Part shown: positions 1-8,103 of the stretch, one piece after another
Layout of the letters: each line of letters opens with the position of its first letter
How positions within the stretch are numbered: position 1 is the stretch's first letter
Origin: Actinomycetes bacterium
GTDB taxonomy: Bacteria > Actinomycetota > Thermoleophilia > Gaiellales > Gaiellaceae
Assembly (NCBI GenBank): GCA_025350775.1
Contig: JANXXF010000045.1
Coordinates: forward strand, 1-10,879
Direction: 5' to 3'
DNA: 10,879 nt
The notes under the pieces: model-generated
Database searches by the model: none
Told to the model about the DNA's origin: nothing
Seen by the model: the letters and a program-made list of their open reading frames with translations, nothing else
Program-made: the position numbers and the translations under genes

Positions 1-1
1 G

Positions 2-1248
2 GGAGACGCCCGGCTCACGATTCTCGTCGCCGCTCGGGACGAGGAGGAACGGATCGCGGAGACCGTCGCCCAGCTGCTGCGCGCCTTCCCCGAAGCGGGG
101 GTCATCGTTGCCGACGACGGCTCGCGCGACGCTACAGCCGCAGTTGCTGAGAACGCCGGCGCGCGTGTCGTCCGTCTCGCGCGTCGCGGCAAGGGCCAGG
201 CGCTGACGCTCGCGGAGCAGGCTGCGCCACCTGGTCCCGTCCTGCTGTGCGACGCCGACCTGCGTGGCGACCTGCGCCCGCTCAGCGGAAGCGGCGCCGA
301 TCTCGCGATCGCAGCGTTCAGCCGCCGCCAGGGCGGCGGCTTCGGCCTCGTCAAGCGGGTCGCCCGCGCCGTCATCCGGGCGGCGGCTGCCCACGAGGCG
401 CGCGAGCCGCTCTCCGGGCAGCGCTGCCTCTCTACGTCGGCCCGCGCCGCCTGCTTTCCCGTAGCCGCCGGCTTCGGCGTGGAGGCGCGCATGACGATCG
501 ACGCAGCCCGGGCGGGCCTGTCCGTCGAGGAGATCGAAATCGACCTCGAGCACCGCGCCACGGGCCGCGACCTCGCCGGCTTCGCACACCGTGGCCGGCA
601 GCTCGCCGACCTGCTGCTCGCCCTGGGGCCGCAGGCCACCAACCACCGCGGGCTGCGCCTGCCGCTCGTCGGCGCCGCCGTCGCGCTCGGGGGCCTGTGC
701 GCGCCGCGGCGCACCGCCGCCACGGTAGCCGCCGTCGCGGCGGTCGGCCTCGCCGACGACCTCTGGAGCGGCGCCGAGCGTGGCTGGCGTGGCCACCTCG
801 CCGCCGGCCGCACGACCGGCGTGCTCAAGGCGGTGGCGATCCCGGCGGTCGGCGCGGCCGCCACGGGGTCGCTCTCGGGCGGCCTGCTCGTCGGCCTGTC
901 GGCGAATGCGCTCAATCTGCTCGACACGAAGCCCGGGCGCACGTTGAAGGTGTTTCTGGCCGTCGCTGCGCTCCTCCGCGGCCGGTCGGTCGCGCCCTAC
1001 GCGGGGATCGCCGTCATGCTCGCCCCCTACGATCTCCGGGAGATGACGATGCTCGGCGACACCGGTTCGAACGCGCTCGGTGCCGTGCTAGGTTTGGAGG
1101 CAGTGCCTCGCCTGACCGGACGCTCTCGCTGGATCGCCATCTCGGCGCTCGGCGGGTTCACCGTTCTCGGCGAGCTGCGGTCGCTGGGAGCGCTCATCGA
1201 GAGCACGCCGGGGCTGCGCGCGATCGACCGCGCGGGCAGGCAGCAACG

Positions 1249-1252
<4 letters not shown>
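2..1252 (+). CDS. GT2 glycosyltransferase fused to MraY/WecA-like membrane domain (5' partial)
   Basis: The reading frame is open from base 2 and ends in TGA at 1250-1252, giving 416 residues. Few residues are probably missing, because the visible N-terminus (LTILVAARDEEERI) is the first strand of a GT-A fold. Residues 1 to about 190 are a family 2 glycosyltransferase: DDGSRD at 38-43 for nucleotide-sugar binding and CDAD at 83-86 as the DxD-like metal site. From about 205 the protein is hydrophobic and resembles the polyprenyl-phosphate sugar-1-phosphate transferase family (MraY, WecA): DD at 252-253, NALNLLD at 302-308 and GDTGS at 353-357. This half is only about 210 residues, against 320-360 for MraY, and I see no histidine-rich loop near the C-terminus. 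A role in sugar transfer to a polyprenyl phosphate or envelope glycan is inferred; donor and acceptor are unknown. The stop overlaps the pyrG start by four bases (GTGA), suggesting coupled translation. Confidence 0.8.
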
Positions 1253-2895
<1,643 letters not shown>

Positions 2896-2901
2896 GCCCC
2901 G

Positions 2902-3462
2902 ATGGAGCGGCCCGTGCCCGCACAGGCGAGGCTGACCCCGGCCGAGCACGGGGTGGCGCCCGAGGGCGAGGGCTGGTTCGTCGTCAACGCCGCCGACACC
3001 GTGTGGCGCCGCCTCGAGGAGTACGGCGACTGGTGCACGTTCGAGGGCGCAGGCGATGCGCGCTTCAAGGAGGCCGGCATCAACCTCCACGTGCTCGAGC
3101 CCGGCCAGCCGAACTGCAAGTACCACGGCGAGAGCGCCCAGGAGGACTTCCTCGTGCTGTCGGGCGAGTGCATCGTCGTGATCGACGGCGAGGAGCGCCA
3201 CCTGCGGGCCTGGGACTTCGTGCACTGCCCGTCGTGGACGGAGCACGTGTTCGTCGGCGCCGGCAGCGGGCCCTGCCTGCTGCTGATGGTCGGTGCCCGC
3301 CCGGAGACCGGTGGGGTCATCTACCCGGTTTCGGAGGCGGCAGCGCGGCACGGCGCCTCGGTCGCAGTCGCGACGACAGAGCCGGCGGAGGCGTATGCCG
3401 GCAGGACGCCGAGGTTCGAGATCCCCGCGCGCCGTGACGTCCTCCCCGGGGCGCCGCGCTGA
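2902..3462 (+). CDS. Small single-domain cupin protein
   Basis: A 186-residue protein beginning with ATG six bases after pyrG. Residues about 65-135 form one cupin beta-barrel. Cupin motif 1 appears as Y74-H75, Glu81 and the glycine of VLSGE; motif 2 is the PSWTEHVF segment with His115. His75, Glu81 and His115 could bind a metal, but the first histidine of the usual HxH pair is replaced (KYH), so the site is a three-ligand version or is weak. There is no signal peptide or membrane segment, so it is probably cytoplasmic. Cupins range from isomerases and dioxygenases to ligand sensors, and nothing here fixes the substrate. The C-terminal 40 residues are Ala/Pro-rich and look disordered. Its last bases overlap the likely start of the downstream peptidase (CTGA), placing it inside the operon. 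Confidence 0.85.
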   Translation: MERPVPAQARLTPAEHGVAPEGEGWFVVNAADTVWRRLEEYGDWCTFEGAGDARFKEAGINLHVLEPGQPNCKYHGESAQEDFLVLSGECIVVIDGEERHLRAWDFVHCPSWTEHVFVGAGSGPCLLLMVGARPETGGVIYPVSEAAARHGASVAVATTEPAEAYAGRTPRFEIPARRDVLPGAPR

Positions 3463-4571
3463 GCGAAGTCGTCGACCTCTTCGTCGAGCTCGCCGCGATC
3501 GCTAGCCCGAGCGGGAAAGAGCGCGACGCGGCCGACGCCGTCGCCCGCTACCTGCGGGAGCTCGGCCTCACCGTCAGCGAGGACGACGCAGGCAGTCGGG
3601 TCGGCTCCAACTGCGGCAATCTCGTGTGCAGGCTTCCCGCCACAATGCCCGGCACGCCCATCTTCCTGTGCGCGCACCTCGACACGGTGCCGCCCGCCGG
3701 GCCGCTGCAGCCGGTCGTCGCCGACGGCTACGTGCGCAACGCGGGCGGCACGATCCTCGGCGCCGACAACAAGGCGGCGATCGCCGCGATGCTCGAGGCG
3801 GTGCGGCGCATCGTGGTCGAGGAGCGGCCGCACGCCGGCATCGAGTTGCTGTTCACGCTGCAGGAGGAGATCTCGCTCGGCGGCGCACGCGAACTCGACC
3901 TCGACCCGATCGTGGCGACCGTCGGTTTCGTCTACGACCAGATCGGGCCGATCGGCGAGATCATCCTGGGCGCGCCGCACCAGGGCGCCGTCGACCTCAC
4001 GTTCCACGGGCAAGCCGCGCATGCGGGCATCGCGCCGGAGGACGGTCGGTCGGCGATAGCCGCGGCAGCGCGCACGATCGCCGAACTCCGGATCGGCCGC
4101 CTCGACGAGGAGACCACGGCCAGTGTCGGCCTGATCGCCGGCGGGACGGCTCGCAACGTCGTGCCGGAGCGCTGCTCCGTCTCGGTCGACGTCCGCTCGC
4201 ACGACGCCGCCAAGCTGGCGGCACTCGTCCAGGAGGTCGTAGACGCTGCTGCGTTCGCGGCCAATGCGGTGGAGTGCACGCTCGACGTGCACGTCCAACA
4301 GACGGCGCCCGGCTATCGCTTCGCGCGCGACGTCCCCGCGATCCGCCTGGCGGAGGCCGCCCTCACACGCGCGGGCTACCTGCCGCACCTCGCCCTCACT
4401 GGCGGCGGCGCCGATGCGAACGCCTTCAACCAGCGCGGCCGCCAGTGCGTGAACCTCGCCAACGGCATGGCCGACATCCACTCCCCGACCGAGCACATCG
4501 CTGTCGCCGACCTCGAGGGGATGGTCGAGGTCACGCTCGCCCTGGTGGATATCGCCCGCGAGGGCGACTGA
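3459..4571 (+). CDS. M20 family metallopeptidase, peptidase T-like, probable CTG start
   Basis: A 370-residue di-zinc aminopeptidase-type enzyme of the M20 family, closest in pattern to the peptidase T/YqjE branch; peptides are the likely substrates. Probable zinc ligands and catalytic residues: His73 and Asp75 (AHLDT), bridging Asp103 (GADNKA), Glu136-Glu137 (LQEE), Asp160 (VYDQ) and His341 (IHSPTEH). A dimerisation or lid domain fits about residues 170-285. The first ATG/GTG/TTG in frame is GTG at 3624, which would remove the conserved N-terminal helix LFVELAAIASPSGKE and the following strand. Upstream of it the frame is closed by TGA at 3435-3437. CTG at 3459 is the only plausible start that keeps the domain, and it overlaps the cupin stop as CTGA, like its neighbours' GTGA and ATGA overlaps. 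Function is well supported; the start is inferred. Confidence 0.88.
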   Translation: MSEVVDLFVELAAIASPSGKERDAADAVARYLRELGLTVSEDDAGSRVGSNCGNLVCRLPATMPGTPIFLCAHLDTVPPAGPLQPVVADGYVRNAGGTILGADNKAAIAAMLEAVRRIVVEERPHAGIELLFTLQEEISLGGARELDLDPIVATVGFVYDQIGPIGEIILGAPHQGAVDLTFHGQAAHAGIAPEDGRSAIAAAARTIAELRIGRLDEETTASVGLIAGGTARNVVPERCSVSVDVRSHDAAKLAALVQEVVDAAAFAANAVECTLDVHVQQTAPGYRFARDVPAIRLAEAALTRAGYLPHLALTGGGADANAFNQRGRQCVNLANGMADIHSPTEHIAVADLEGMVEVTLALVDIAREGD

Positions 4572-5594
4572 GTGGCCGCGACCTTCCATCGCGGCCGTGT
4601 CACCTCAGTTGCCGAGCGCCTGCCCGGGCTCGTGCGCCTCACCGTCGACGGCGCCGCCTGCATCGCGTACCCGCAGCTCACGGGGCCGGTCGCGGTCGGC
4701 GACGAGGTCGTCGTCAATGTGCAGGCAGGCCAGCTCTGGCTTGGCTCGGGCGGGTTCGACGTGCTTGTCGTCAACCTCACGCGTGGACTCGGGCTCGTCC
4801 CCGACCCCGGTGCCCACGTGATGACGCTGCCGTACACGCCGCTCCAGGCGGCCGTACGCCACATCGGGGAGGACGAGCCCGGCGGGCCCTACGAGGAGGG
4901 CGACGCGCCGGCCGCGCCACTCGCCGGGCTGCCGGTGGTGTGCTGCTCGCTGCACTCCCAGCTGGTGCCGGTCTGCGCTGGCCTGGGGGACGGGCTCCGC
5001 GTGGCGTACGTCCAGCTCGGCGGGGGAGCGCTGCCGGTGGCGCTCTCCGACGCGGTGCGGGCGCTGCGGGCGCGCGGCCTGCTCGAGGCCGTGGTCGCGG
5101 TCGCACCGTGCATCGGTGGGGACCGGCAGGCGGTGTCGCTGGCGTCGGCGCTCGCCTGGGTCGCAGCGCAGGGCTTTGCTGTCATCGTCTGTGGCATCGG
5201 GCCCGGCATGGTCGGTACGGGCAGCCGCTTCGGGCATGGCGGCCTCGCTGTCGCCGAGGCAGCCAACGCCACCGTGGCGCTCGGCGGCCGCGCCATCGTT
5301 GCCGCGCGCGTCTCGGGCGCCGACCCGCGTGAGCGCCATCGGGGGCTCTCGCACCACACGCGCTCGGCCCTGACGCTGAGCCTCGGCAATACCCTCGTCG
5401 CCTGGCCGGCCGGGGCGCCGCACCCGGCGACACTGCCGGGCCGGGCCACGTTGCGCGAGGTGGACACGACCGGCTGGGCCGCAGCCTGCGCGGGGCTGCC
5501 ACTGGCGCACATGGGCCGCGGGCCGGACGACGATCCCGACTTCTTCGCCGCTGCCTACGCCGCCGGCCGGCTGGCCCGGGAACTCGTCGGGTGA
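4572..5594 (+). CDS. DUF3866 family protein, function unknown
   Basis: A 340-residue protein starting with GTG directly after the peptidase stop (zero gap). I recognise it as DUF3866 from its pattern: a small N-terminal beta-rich part (about 1-75, with GDEVVVN and GFDVLVVN), then an alternating alpha/beta region. Conserved-looking spots are CCSLHSQL at 124-131, APCIGGDRQ near 178-186, the glycine-rich CGIGPGMVGTGSRFGHGG at 207-224, and LSHHTRSA at 259-266. The glycine loop and paired histidines (261-262) could form a ligand or catalytic site, but no activity is known to me. There is no signal peptide or clear membrane helix, so it is probably cytoplasmic. DUF3866 genes commonly neighbour Nudix genes in Firmicutes, as here (from memory). 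The TGA overlaps the Nudix start (GTGA). Confidence 0.85.
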   Translation: MAATFHRGRVTSVAERLPGLVRLTVDGAACIAYPQLTGPVAVGDEVVVNVQAGQLWLGSGGFDVLVVNLTRGLGLVPDPGAHVMTLPYTPLQAAVRHIGEDEPGGPYEEGDAPAAPLAGLPVVCCSLHSQLVPVCAGLGDGLRVAYVQLGGGALPVALSDAVRALRARGLLEAVVAVAPCIGGDRQAVSLASALAWVAAQGFAVIVCGIGPGMVGTGSRFGHGGLAVAEAANATVALGGRAIVAARVSGADPRERHRGLSHHTRSALTLSLGNTLVAWPAGAPHPATLPGRATLREVDTTGWAAACAGLPLAHMGRGPDDDPDFFAAAYAAGRLARELVG

Positions 5595-6238
5595 GCGCTG
5601 ACGCCGTGTCACCGGGCGGCCGCTCGCAGCCCGACGTCAGCGTGCAGGCGACACCGTCCGCCCCGCCGCCATACCCCGGCAGCCCCGCCCCGGCCGACGG
5701 CGGCCCGCGCCCCGACTCGTCAGAGCTGCTGTTCTCGGGGCACATCATCGACCTGACGGTCGAGCAGTGGGGCCCGAACGAGCGCGAGATCATCGGCCAC
5801 CCTGGCGCCGTCGCGATCGTGCCCGTCGACCGCGACGGCAACGTCGTGCTCGTCCGGCAGCTGCGCGAGGCCACGCGGCGCTGGCTGCTCGAGCTGCCCG
5901 CCGGCGGGCTCAAGCCCAGCGAGGAGCCGCTGCTGTGCGGCCGCCGTGAGCTGGCCGAGGAGACCGGCCTGGTGGGCGGGGCCTGGACACATGCCACGAC
6001 GTTCTGGACGACGCCGGGGTTCTGCCGCGAGCTGATGTGGCTCTACTACGCCGAGGACGTCGAACCGGGCGCGCGCTGGACGGAGCCCGACCCTGACGAG
6101 GACCTCGAGGTGGTGCGCTGGCCGCTCGCCGAGGTCGCTGCCCGGCTTGGCGAAATCGAGGATCTGAAGACGCTCGCCGGCCTTCTGCTCTATCTCCGCG
6201 ACCGCAGCGCCTTGACAGGTAGCGTTTCCGCCCGATGA
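5591..6238 (+). CDS. Nudix hydrolase, ADP-ribose pyrophosphatase type
   Basis: A 215-residue Nudix enzyme expected to cleave ADP-ribose or a similar nucleoside diphosphate derivative to AMP plus a phosphosugar in the cytoplasm. The full Nudix signature (G-x5-E-x7-R-E-U-x-E-E-x-G-U) fits exactly at residues 105-127, including the catalytic RELAEETG. A proline in TTPGF at 142, about 15 residues after the box, is typical of ADP-ribose pyrophosphatases. The N-terminal strands (LLFSGHIIDL near 43-52) match that subfamily's dimerisation region. The first 40 residues are Pro/Ala/Gly-rich and look disordered, more than is usual. The GTG start overlaps the DUF3866 stop; a later GTG at 5606 would shorten this tail only slightly. 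It corresponds in position to the Nudix gene following pyrG in mycobacteria. The stop overlaps the ald start (ATGA). Confidence 0.92.
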   Translation: MSADAVSPGGRSQPDVSVQATPSAPPPYPGSPAPADGGPRPDSSELLFSGHIIDLTVEQWGPNEREIIGHPGAVAIVPVDRDGNVVLVRQLREATRRWLLELPAGGLKPSEEPLLCGRRELAEETGLVGGAWTHATTFWTTPGFCRELMWLYYAEDVEPGARWTEPDPDEDLEVVRWPLAEVAARLGEIEDLKTLAGLLLYLRDRSALTGSVSAR

Positions 6239-7374
6239 GAATCGCCGTCGTCAAGGAGATCAAGAGCGACGAGTACCGCGTCGCCCTGACCCCGGCCGGC
6301 GCGAGCGAGCTCGTACGGCGAGGCCACGACGTGCTCGTCGAGGCGGGCGCCGGCCTCGGCTCCCGCTTCCCCGACGAGGCGTACGCGGCCGTCGGCGCCC
6401 GCATCGTCACGATCGACGAAGCCTGGCAGCAGGCCGAGTTGCTGCTCAAGGTCAAGGAGCCGCTCGCGACCGAGGTGCCGCGTCTGCACGAGGGCCTCGT
6501 CCTCTTCACCTATCTGCATCTTGCCGCCGATGCCGCGCTGACAGCCGCGCTCGCCGCGAGCGGCGCCGCGTGCGTGGCGTACGAGACGGTCGAGGACAGC
6601 GGCGGCCGCCTGCCGCTGCTCGCGCCGATGAGCGAGATCGCCGGCCGGCTTGCCGCGCAGGCCGGGGCGACGCTGCTCGAACGGCCAAAGGGCGGCCGCG
6701 GGCTCCTGCTGGGCGGGGTGCCCGGAGTCGCGCAGGGCAAGGTGGTGATCATCGGCGGCGGCATGGTTGGCTACAACTCCGCGATCGTCGCGCTCGGCCT
6801 CGGCGCCAGCGTCACGATCCTCGAGCGGTCGGTCGACCGGATGCGCCATCTCGAAGAGGTGTTGGGCGGCCGGATGGGCAACGTCAGCCTGTTGATGTCG
6901 TCGGGCCTGCAGCTCGAGGAGTCGGTCGCCGAGGCCGATCTCGTGATCGGCGCCGTCCTGATCCCGGGCGCGAAGGCGCCCAAGCTCCTCACCCGCGACA
7001 TGGTGCGGCACATGAAGGAAGGCGCCGTCTTCGCGGACGTAGCGATCGACCAGGGCGGCTGCGCCGAGACCTCCCACGCGACCACGCACAGCGACCCGAC
7101 CTACGTCGTCGACGGCGTCACCCACTACTGCGTCGCCAACATGCCCGGCGCCGTGCCGATCACCTCGACCATCGCGCTCACGAACGTCACGCTCCCGTAC
7201 GTCGAGGCCATCGCCGCACACGGCCTTGCCGCGGCGATCGCCCACGACGCAGCGCTGGCGCGGGGCGTCAACGTGCTCGGCGGCAACGTGACGTACGAGG
7301 CTGTCGCCGACGCGCACGGCATGCCCTACATGTCGCTCAGCGACGCCCTCCGCGCAGCCAGCAGCTCGATCTAG
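6235..7374 (+). CDS. ald: Alanine dehydrogenase
   Basis: A 379-residue NAD-dependent enzyme that interconverts L-alanine with pyruvate and ammonia, linking nitrogen and carbon metabolism. Key residues are present: Arg15 in EYRVALTP and Lys74 in KVKEP for substrate binding, catalytic His95 in YLHLAAD, the NAD-binding GGGMVG at 174-179 followed by an Ala/Leu-rich helix, and Asp272 in AIDQGG. The length fits the family (about 370). The ATG start is supported by the ATGA overlap with the Nudix stop and by the immediately conserved N-terminus (MRIAVVKEIKSDEYR). It closes the + strand run. Its TAG shares the palindrome CTAG with the stop of the opposite-strand GNAT gene. No stem-loop terminator is obvious after it. 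Confidence 0.97.
   Translation: MRIAVVKEIKSDEYRVALTPAGASELVRRGHDVLVEAGAGLGSRFPDEAYAAVGARIVTIDEAWQQAELLLKVKEPLATEVPRLHEGLVLFTYLHLAADAALTAALAASGAACVAYETVEDSGGRLPLLAPMSEIAGRLAAQAGATLLERPKGGRGLLLGGVPGVAQGKVVIIGGGMVGYNSAIVALGLGASVTILERSVDRMRHLEEVLGGRMGNVSLLMSSGLQLEESVAEADLVIGAVLIPGAKAPKLLTRDMVRHMKEGAVFADVAIDQGGCAETSHATTHSDPTYVVDGVTHYCVANMPGAVPITSTIALTNVTLPYVEAIAAHGLAAAIAHDAALARGVNVLGGNVTYEAVADAHGMPYMSLSDALRAASSSI
7371..7374. other. ald: Shared CTAG stop codons of convergent ald and GNAT genes
   Basis: The palindrome CTAG supplies TAG to ald on the + strand (7372-7374) and TAG to the GNAT gene on the - strand (7371-7373). The two genes therefore meet with no spacer. I see no hairpin with a T-run around it, so transcription from the two sides may run into each other. 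Confidence 0.9.
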
Positions 7375-7904
7375 AGGCCCAGCGCCAGCTCGAGTTCGGG
7401 GCGAACGTCGTCCTCGTCGCGGTCGATGTCGGGTGGCGGCACCAGTCGCTCGCCCGTCGGCACGAAGCCGAGACCGGCGAACAGCGCACGCGCCTCCAGG
7501 CTGGACTCGCAGGCCCAGAGCGACAGCTGCGCGGCACCCGCGGCCCTCGCCCAGCCGACTGCCTCGCCGACGAGCCGACGCGCCACGCCCTGCCGCCGCG
7601 CCTCCGGCGCGACCCACAGGCCCGCCAGCAGCGGCTCCGCCTGCCCGGGCAGCTGCAGCCCGACCAGCATGCCGACCAGCGTGCCGCGCGCCGCCTCCGC
7701 CACGAAACACGCGCCGCCCCCGTCGGCGTCGCTGTCGGCGCGGGCGCGCCAGACGTCCTCCGGCGTGTCCAGCTCCTCCGAGTAGGCCAACCGGAACGCG
7801 TCGGGCGACTCAGCGAGGGCGCGCAGCCGAAGCGCACGCAGCAGCGCCCACTCGTCACTACGGACGGGGCGGACGGTGACCGGTGAGCCCGTGACGGAGG
7901 GGAT
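7371..7904 (-). CDS. GNAT family N-acetyltransferase (start uncertain)
   Basis: A GNAT-fold acyltransferase expected to move an acetyl group from acetyl-CoA to an unknown amine. The acetyl-CoA loop is visible as RRQGVARRL after strand LWVAPEA (GNAT motif A), followed by LFAGLGFVPTGE, the usual C-terminal beta-alpha element. The first canonical start in frame is TTG at 7790 (139 residues), but the same frame upstream encodes VTVRPVRSDEW and RALRLRALAESPDAF, the standard GNAT first strand and helix. No ATG, GTG or TTG lies between TTG 7790 and the in-frame stop near 7973. I place the start tentatively at ATC 7904, five bases after the upstream membrane-protein stop, giving 177 residues, a typical GNAT length. 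A frameshift, sequence error or other near-cognate start is possible. The product class is secure; the 5' end is not. Confidence 0.75.
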   Translation of the reverse strand: MPSVTGSPVTVRPVRSDEWALLRALRLRALAESPDAFRLAYSEELDTPEDVWRARADSDADGGGACFVAEAARGTLVGMLVGLQLPGQAEPLLAGLWVAPEARRQGVARRLVGEAVGWARAAGAAQLSLWACESSLEARALFAGLGFVPTGERLVPPPDIDRDEDDVRPELELALGL

Positions 7905-7909
7905 GGCGC

Positions 7910-8086
7910 CTAGCCGGTGGCCGGCGGAGCGCTCGCCTGCTGCTTCCGCTCTTCCTCGAGCCGCATTGCTTCACGGTCCTCGGGAGCGGGGAACAGCTTC
8001 ACGATGAGCCACGTGGAGCCTGCGGCAGCGCCGATGATGGCGATGCCGAAGCCCAGGAGACCCAGGATCCCGAGGAACTGGTGCAC
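7910..8086 (-). CDS. Small single-pass membrane protein, function unknown
   Basis: A 58-residue ORF from GTG at 8086 to TAG at 7912-7910. Residues 4-32 form one long hydrophobic, Gly/Ala/Ile-rich membrane helix (LGILGLLGFGIAIIG and onward to WLIVKLFP). It is followed by a strongly charged cytoplasmic-type stretch (EDREAMRLEEERKQQ, about 36-50) and a short Pro/Ala tail. Most third codon positions are G or C, matching the neighbouring genes. The start lies seven bases from a TATCCT box, compatible with a leaderless message. It precedes the GNAT gene on the same strand, so the two may be cotranscribed. I do not recognise the family. The alternative, an antisense reading on the + strand, has no protein-like organisation. 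Confidence 0.65.
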   Translation of the reverse strand: MHQFLGILGLLGFGIAIIGAAAGSTWLIVKLFPAPEDREAMRLEEERKQQASAPPATG

Positions 8087-8091
8087 GTCGT

Positions 8092-8097
8092 TAGGAT
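8092..8097 (+). promoter_or_regulatory. deoB: Putative -10 box for deoB (leaderless)
   Basis: TAGGAT matches the actinobacterial -10 form. Six bases separate it from the deoB ATG at 8104, the spacing expected if transcription starts at the A of the ATG. There is no Shine-Dalgarno sequence and no room for a leader. No good -35 hexamer is seen at 16-18 bases upstream. Confidence 0.5.
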
Positions 8098-8098
8098 A
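8093..8098 (-). promoter_or_regulatory. Putative -10 box for the small membrane protein gene (leaderless)
   Basis: On the - strand TATCCT is followed by six bases and then the GTG at 8086, so a transcript starting at the usual distance would begin at the start codon. No convincing -35 hexamer is seen. The box occupies the same base pairs as the deoB -10 box on the other strand. Confidence 0.45.
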
Positions 8099-8103
8099 GC
8101 CCC

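Noticed and set aside
247..1248. Apparent 334-codon N-terminal extension of the pyrG frame
   Set aside because: It is Arg/Pro-rich with no domain, lies entirely within the glycosyltransferase gene in another frame, and CTP synthase is complete from the GTG at 1249.
3626..5332. 568-codon + strand frame across the peptidase and DUF3866 genes
   Set aside because: Arg/Pro/Ala-rich low-complexity translation, typical of an out-of-frame reading in GC-rich DNA; the other frame holds clear motifs.
6190..7710. 506-codon antisense frame opposite ald
   Set aside because: It mirrors ald codon periodicity and has no domain; ald is unambiguous on the + strand.
6570..7886. 438-codon + strand frame across ald and the GNAT region
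   Set aside because: Out-of-frame shadow with Arg-rich composition and no motifs; the GNAT signature is on the - strand.
7917..8099. 60-codon + strand ORF opposite the small membrane protein
   Set aside because: Ser/Arg/Pro mixture without organisation; the - strand reading gives a proper helix plus charged tail and better third-position GC.
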